From JAYVSZ01 sp043774925 (lineage in GTDB: Bacteria; Pseudomonadota; Gammaproteobacteria; Burkholderiales; Methylophilaceae), in assembly GCA_043774925.1 (NCBI GenBank), contig JAYVSZ010000016.1:1-8498 (forward strand): a stretch of 8,498 bases of DNA, given 5' to 3'. The translations under genes and the position numbers were made by a program. Below are positions 6,657-8,498 of the stretch, piece after piece. The notes below the pieces were generated by a model. That model had not been told where the DNA came from, did no database searches, and saw only the letters and a program-made list of their open reading frames with translations. Position 1 is the first letter of the stretch, and every line of letters begins with the position of its first letter.

Positions 6657-7064
6657 TTAAGCGTCAGAATCCGCTTGCGTATCGTTAATAACATGGCTAC
6701 GACGGCCTTCTAACGAACCCCAAAGCTGTTCTAAATTGTAATAAGCGCGCGTAGCGGGAATCATAATATGCACGACAATATCATCCAAATCCACCAGCAC
6801 CCATTCGCCCTCTTTACCGCCCTCGGTGCCGCGAATGTTAAAGCCTTTTTCTTTTAGCTTTACACTCACATTGTCTGCAATGGCCTTGGCTTGGCGCGTG
6901 GATGTTGCGCTGGCGACTATCATGTAATTGGTGAGTGAGGTGAGTTTACGCACATCCATCACAGAAATATCAAACGCTTTAATGTCCTCAAGCGCGTCTA
7001 TTACTGCGGCTTTCATTGCTTCTAAATCAAATTTTGGTGCTGGTGTTAATTGAATGGTCGTCAT
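6657..7064 (-). CDS. rsfS: Ribosomal silencing factor RsfS
   Basis: Binds ribosomal protein L14 (uL14) on the 50S subunit and blocks joining with 30S, lowering translation under nutrient limitation. The product has 135 residues with the RsfS core: ALEDIKAFDISVMDV (24-38), TNYMIVASATSTRQAKAIAD (45-64), GTEGGKEGEWVLVDLDDIVV (79-98) and HIMIPATRAYYNLEQLWG (99-116). The C-terminus is a short polar acidic tail. The start ATG is only 3 bases after the panD stop, and AGGCGG inside the end of panD is a good ribosome site, so translation is probably coupled to panD. It precedes rlmH as in many bacteria, but the usual upstream gene nadD is replaced here by panC-panD. Confidence 0.96.
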   Translation of the reverse strand: MTTIQLTPAPKFDLEAMKAAVIDALEDIKAFDISVMDVRKLTSLTNYMIVASATSTRQAKAIADNVSVKLKEKGFNIRGTEGGKEGEWVLVDLDDIVVHIMIPATRAYYNLEQLWGSLEGRRSHVINDTQADSDA

Positions 7065-7067
7065 GCT

Positions 7068-7448
7068 TTATACCGCCTGTGCTGGAATGTGGTTACGTTG
7101 TTGTTTAATGTGGTTATGTGTATCGACATACACTAACTGCGGAGTATATTGAGCGAGTTCGATCTCGGTGTAATTAGCGTAGCTGGCGATAATTAAAATG
7201 TCGTCAGGCGCAGCTTTGTGTGCGGCGGCGCCATTCACGGAAATAATGCCAGAATTGCGCTCGCCAAGAATGGCATAAGTACTAAACCGCTCACCATTGG
7301 TGACGTTGTAAATGCTAATTTGCTCATACTCGCGAATATCTGCCGCCTCCAGCAATGCCTTGTCAATGGCACAACTGCCTTCGTAATCAAGCTCGCTGTG
7401 CGTCACGTGCACGCGGTGCAATTTGGATTTGAGCATGGTTCTTTGCAT
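7068..7448 (-). CDS. panD: Aspartate 1-decarboxylase PanD
   Basis: Pyruvoyl enzyme that decarboxylates L-aspartate to beta-alanine, the amine half of pantothenate. It is made as a proenzyme that cleaves itself before a serine. The sequence shows YEGSCAID with Gly24-Ser25, the same cleavage pair and numbering as E. coli if translation starts at the second of two adjacent ATGs (7448). That choice also gives the AGAG upstream better spacing than the ATG at 7451. Other landmarks: RTMLKSKLHRVHVTH, YNVTNGERFSTYAI, and IISVNGAAAHKA (family SVNGAAAH). Length 126 matches the E. coli enzyme. It follows panC by 44 bases; panC uses its beta-alanine product directly. Maturation in enterobacteria needs PanZ, but many bacteria self-process. 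Confidence 0.96.
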   Translation of the reverse strand: MQRTMLKSKLHRVHVTHSELDYEGSCAIDKALLEAADIREYEQISIYNVTNGERFSTYAILGERNSGIISVNGAAAHKAAPDDILIIASYANYTEIELAQYTPQLVYVDTHNHIKQQRNHIPAQAV

Positions 7449-7473
7449 CATATTCTCTGGTGGGATAGTCGGT

Positions 7474-7497
7474 TATAATAAGCGGGTGCTTATTATA
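7474..7497 (-). promoter_or_regulatory. Hairpin at the panC stop, in the panC-panD gap
   Basis: TATAATAAGC (7474-7483) and GCTTATTATA (7488-7497) are perfect 10-base inverted arms around a 4-base loop. The hairpin includes the panC stop codon (7493-7495) and sits 26 bases upstream of the panD ATG. No T tract follows on the minus strand, so it is unlikely to terminate. It may affect coupling or mRNA processing between panC and panD, which is inference. Confidence 0.5.
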
Positions 7498-7520
7498 GTC
7501 TTTTCAAGGGCTTAGCGCAA
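7492..7520 (-). promoter_or_regulatory. Candidate internal promoter for panD-rsfS-rlmH
   Basis: On the minus strand TTGCGC (7520-7515), a 17-base spacer and a perfect TATAAT (7497-7492) lie in the last codons of panC. The -35 match is only 3 of 6. The start point would fall near 7485, in the loop of the hairpin described above, giving a leader of about 37 bases before panD. AT-rich chance matches are common, so this is tentative. Confidence 0.33.
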
Positions 7521-8356
7521 AACTCAATATTGTCTATCAACCTAGTTTTGCCTAGCTTTGCCGCACCTAATATCACCAAATTAACATCATTTTCTTGTGC
7601 AGGCAGCAACGTGTCGGCATTGTAAATTGCAATATAATCCACCACCCAGCCTGCCGCATTAAGCGCATTGCTTGCCGTTTTTACAATCGTGTCAAACGCG
7701 CATTTTCCGCCTTTTATTTCTTGTATAGCACGCTGCAAGGCGCTATTTAATTGGCGCGCAGTATTGCGCTCTTGTTCGCTCAAATAGCCGTTGCGCGAAC
7801 TTAGCGCCAATCCATCTGGCTCGCGCACGGTTTCGCCTGCGATAATTTCAATCGGTAAATTAAATTGTTTGACCAATTGTTTGATGATAAAAAGTTGCTG
7901 AAAATCTTTTTTACCAAATACGGCAAATTGCGGTTGAATGATATTGAATAATTTTAAAACCACAGTTGCCACGCCTGCAAAATGCCCTGGGCGGCTTGCG
8001 CCACAAAGCGCGTCGGCAATCGGCGGCGGCGTAATCGTCATGCTTTGATTTAAGTTTTTGCCGTCAAAATCGGGATACATTTCTTCAGCCGTAGGCGCAA
8101 ACACAATATCGGCAAGGCCTTGCAGCTTTTCGCAATCCGCCTCCAGCGTGCGCGGATAGTTGGCTAAATCCTCATTCGGGCCAAATTGTAGCGGGTTGAC
8201 AAAAATGCTTACAACAACGCATTCCGCATGGCGTTTGGCGAGTTTAACCAACGCAATATGTCCCGCATGCAAGTTACCCATGGTAGGCACAAAAGCAATG
8301 TTTTGATGGTGTTTTAATGCGCTTCTTAGCTCGGAAACGGTGTGAATAATCTGCAT
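7493..8356 (-). CDS. panC: Pantothenate synthetase PanC (pantoate--beta-alanine ligase)
   Basis: Cytoplasmic ATP-dependent ligase joining pantoate and beta-alanine to pantothenate via a pantoyl-adenylate; last step of vitamin B5 synthesis. The 287-residue product has the nucleotidyl-transferase HIGH-type motif PTMGNLHAGH (24-33), FVNPLQFGPNEDLANYPRT (52-70) with Gln57 of the pantoate pocket, RPGHFAGV (122-129), FGKKDFQQ (147-154, the family's FGEKDYQQ region), and the KMSKS-like LALSSRN (183-189). Start: the ATG at 8356 gives the standard MxxIHTVSELR N-terminus; an in-frame TTG at 8383 would add 9 residues overlapping the -10 box. It heads the run panC-panD-rsfS-rlmH. panB, which often precedes panC, is not in the adjoining 115 bases. 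Confidence 0.96.
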   Translation of the reverse strand: MQIIHTVSELRSALKHHQNIAFVPTMGNLHAGHIALVKLAKRHAECVVVSIFVNPLQFGPNEDLANYPRTLEADCEKLQGLADIVFAPTAEEMYPDFDGKNLNQSMTITPPPIADALCGASRPGHFAGVATVVLKLFNIIQPQFAVFGKKDFQQLFIIKQLVKQFNLPIEIIAGETVREPDGLALSSRNGYLSEQERNTARQLNSALQRAIQEIKGGKCAFDTIVKTASNALNAAGWVVDYIAIYNADTLLPAQENDVNLVILGAAKLGKTRLIDNIEFCAKPLKRL

Positions 8357-8362
8357 GTGCGC

Positions 8363-8368
8363 ATTATA
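8363..8368 (-). promoter_or_regulatory. -10 box of the panC promoter
   Basis: On the minus strand a perfect TATAAT (8368-8363) lies 6 bases upstream of the panC ATG at 8356. No good -35 hexamer is seen 15-18 bases further up. If used, the start point at normal distance falls at about 8356, the A of the ATG, implying a leaderless or nearly leaderless transcript. No Shine-Dalgarno precedes the ATG, which is consistent with this. Confidence 0.45.
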
Positions 8369-8383
8369 CCTTTCAACGCACAA

Positions 8384-8498
8384 AAAGGCTTTAGCACAAA
8401 ATCAATGGAGTCTGAGCTAACCCGCATTTAACGGACACACCAATTAAGCACATATTCCACTTTTCATTTGCACATCATACCTTTTTTCCATTTCCACT
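8384..8498. other. Gene-free stretch upstream of panC
   Basis: No convincing gene is seen in these 115 bases. On the minus strand a short open frame enters from the right edge and stops at TAA 8446-8444 (17 residues visible, ending VQMKSGICA); I do not recognise it, and it could be chance. The stretch includes the IS-like end at 8413-8441. Upstream promoter sequence for panC, if any, would lie here. Confidence 0.4.
8413..8441 (+). mobile_element. Possible IS3-family terminal inverted repeat (one end only)
   Basis: The plus strand reads TGAGCTAACCC, then GCATTTAAC, then GGACACACC. This resembles the end of IS3 as I recall it (TGATCTTACCC, then GCA, then GGACACGCGG): the TGA start, ACCC block, GCA and GGACAC lie in the same order and spacing within a base or two. 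The body of an element would extend right, out of the window, and no transposase sequence is visible in the remaining 57 bases. It may be an intact element's edge, a remnant, or a coincidence. Confidence 0.35.

Noticed and set aside
6263..6688. Plus-strand frame of 141 codons
   Set aside because: Antisense to rlmH and the end of rsfS; composition is that of a shadow frame.
1..8498. CRISPR array, tRNA, rRNA, prophage or toxin-antitoxin genes
   Set aside because: No spaced direct repeats, cloverleaf sequence, conserved rRNA segments or matching protein families were seen on either strand.

Overview
The window looks like a chromosomal housekeeping segment from a moderately AT-rich gammaproteobacterium or betaproteobacterium. 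I favour a betaproteobacterium, possibly a methylotroph-type Nitrosomonadales such as Methylophilaceae. This rests on protein flavour (MlaA, DarP, TldE, RsfS/RlmH and class I photolyase all present) and base composition; no rRNA or other phylogenetic marker is present to prove it. All complete genes belong to known families, and I did not find a new multi-gene system. The interesting material lies between the genes and in a few residues.

Layout. Positions 1-86 hold the 3' end of an unrecognised plus-strand gene. It converges on a minus-strand pair, darP (ribosome maturation) followed 25 bases later by nhaA (Na+/H+ antiporter). Divergent from darP, across an 83-base promoter region, is pmbA/tldE on the plus strand; the yjgA(darP)/pmbA pairing is also seen in E. 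coli. A symmetrical bidirectional terminator at 3573-3602 separates pmbA from the convergent mlaA, an outer-membrane lipoprotein of phospholipid retrograde transport. mlaA has a well-formed promoter at 4468-4496, overlapped by a palindrome and followed by a 5'-UTR hairpin.

From 8356 down to 4583 the minus strand carries panC, panD, rsfS, rlmH and phrB. The first four are tightly spaced, probably one transcription unit, and join pantothenate (coenzyme A) synthesis to 50S ribosome silencing and 23S rRNA modification. panD and rsfS are 3 bases apart. The usual partner of rsfS, nadD, and the usual partner of panC, panB, are both absent here. Between rlmH and phrB lies a long imperfect inverted repeat of about 123 bp with 19-base termini matching at 17 positions. 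One end of it supplies the rlmH stop codon and the other stops 8 bases from the phrB ATG; it looks like a dispersed palindromic or MITE-type element.

The last 115 bases, upstream of panC, have no recognisable gene. They contain a 29-base motif resembling an IS3-family terminal repeat, suggesting that the left neighbour of panC was changed by an insertion element. The phrB photolyase appears to lack the outermost tryptophan of the classical electron-transfer triad.
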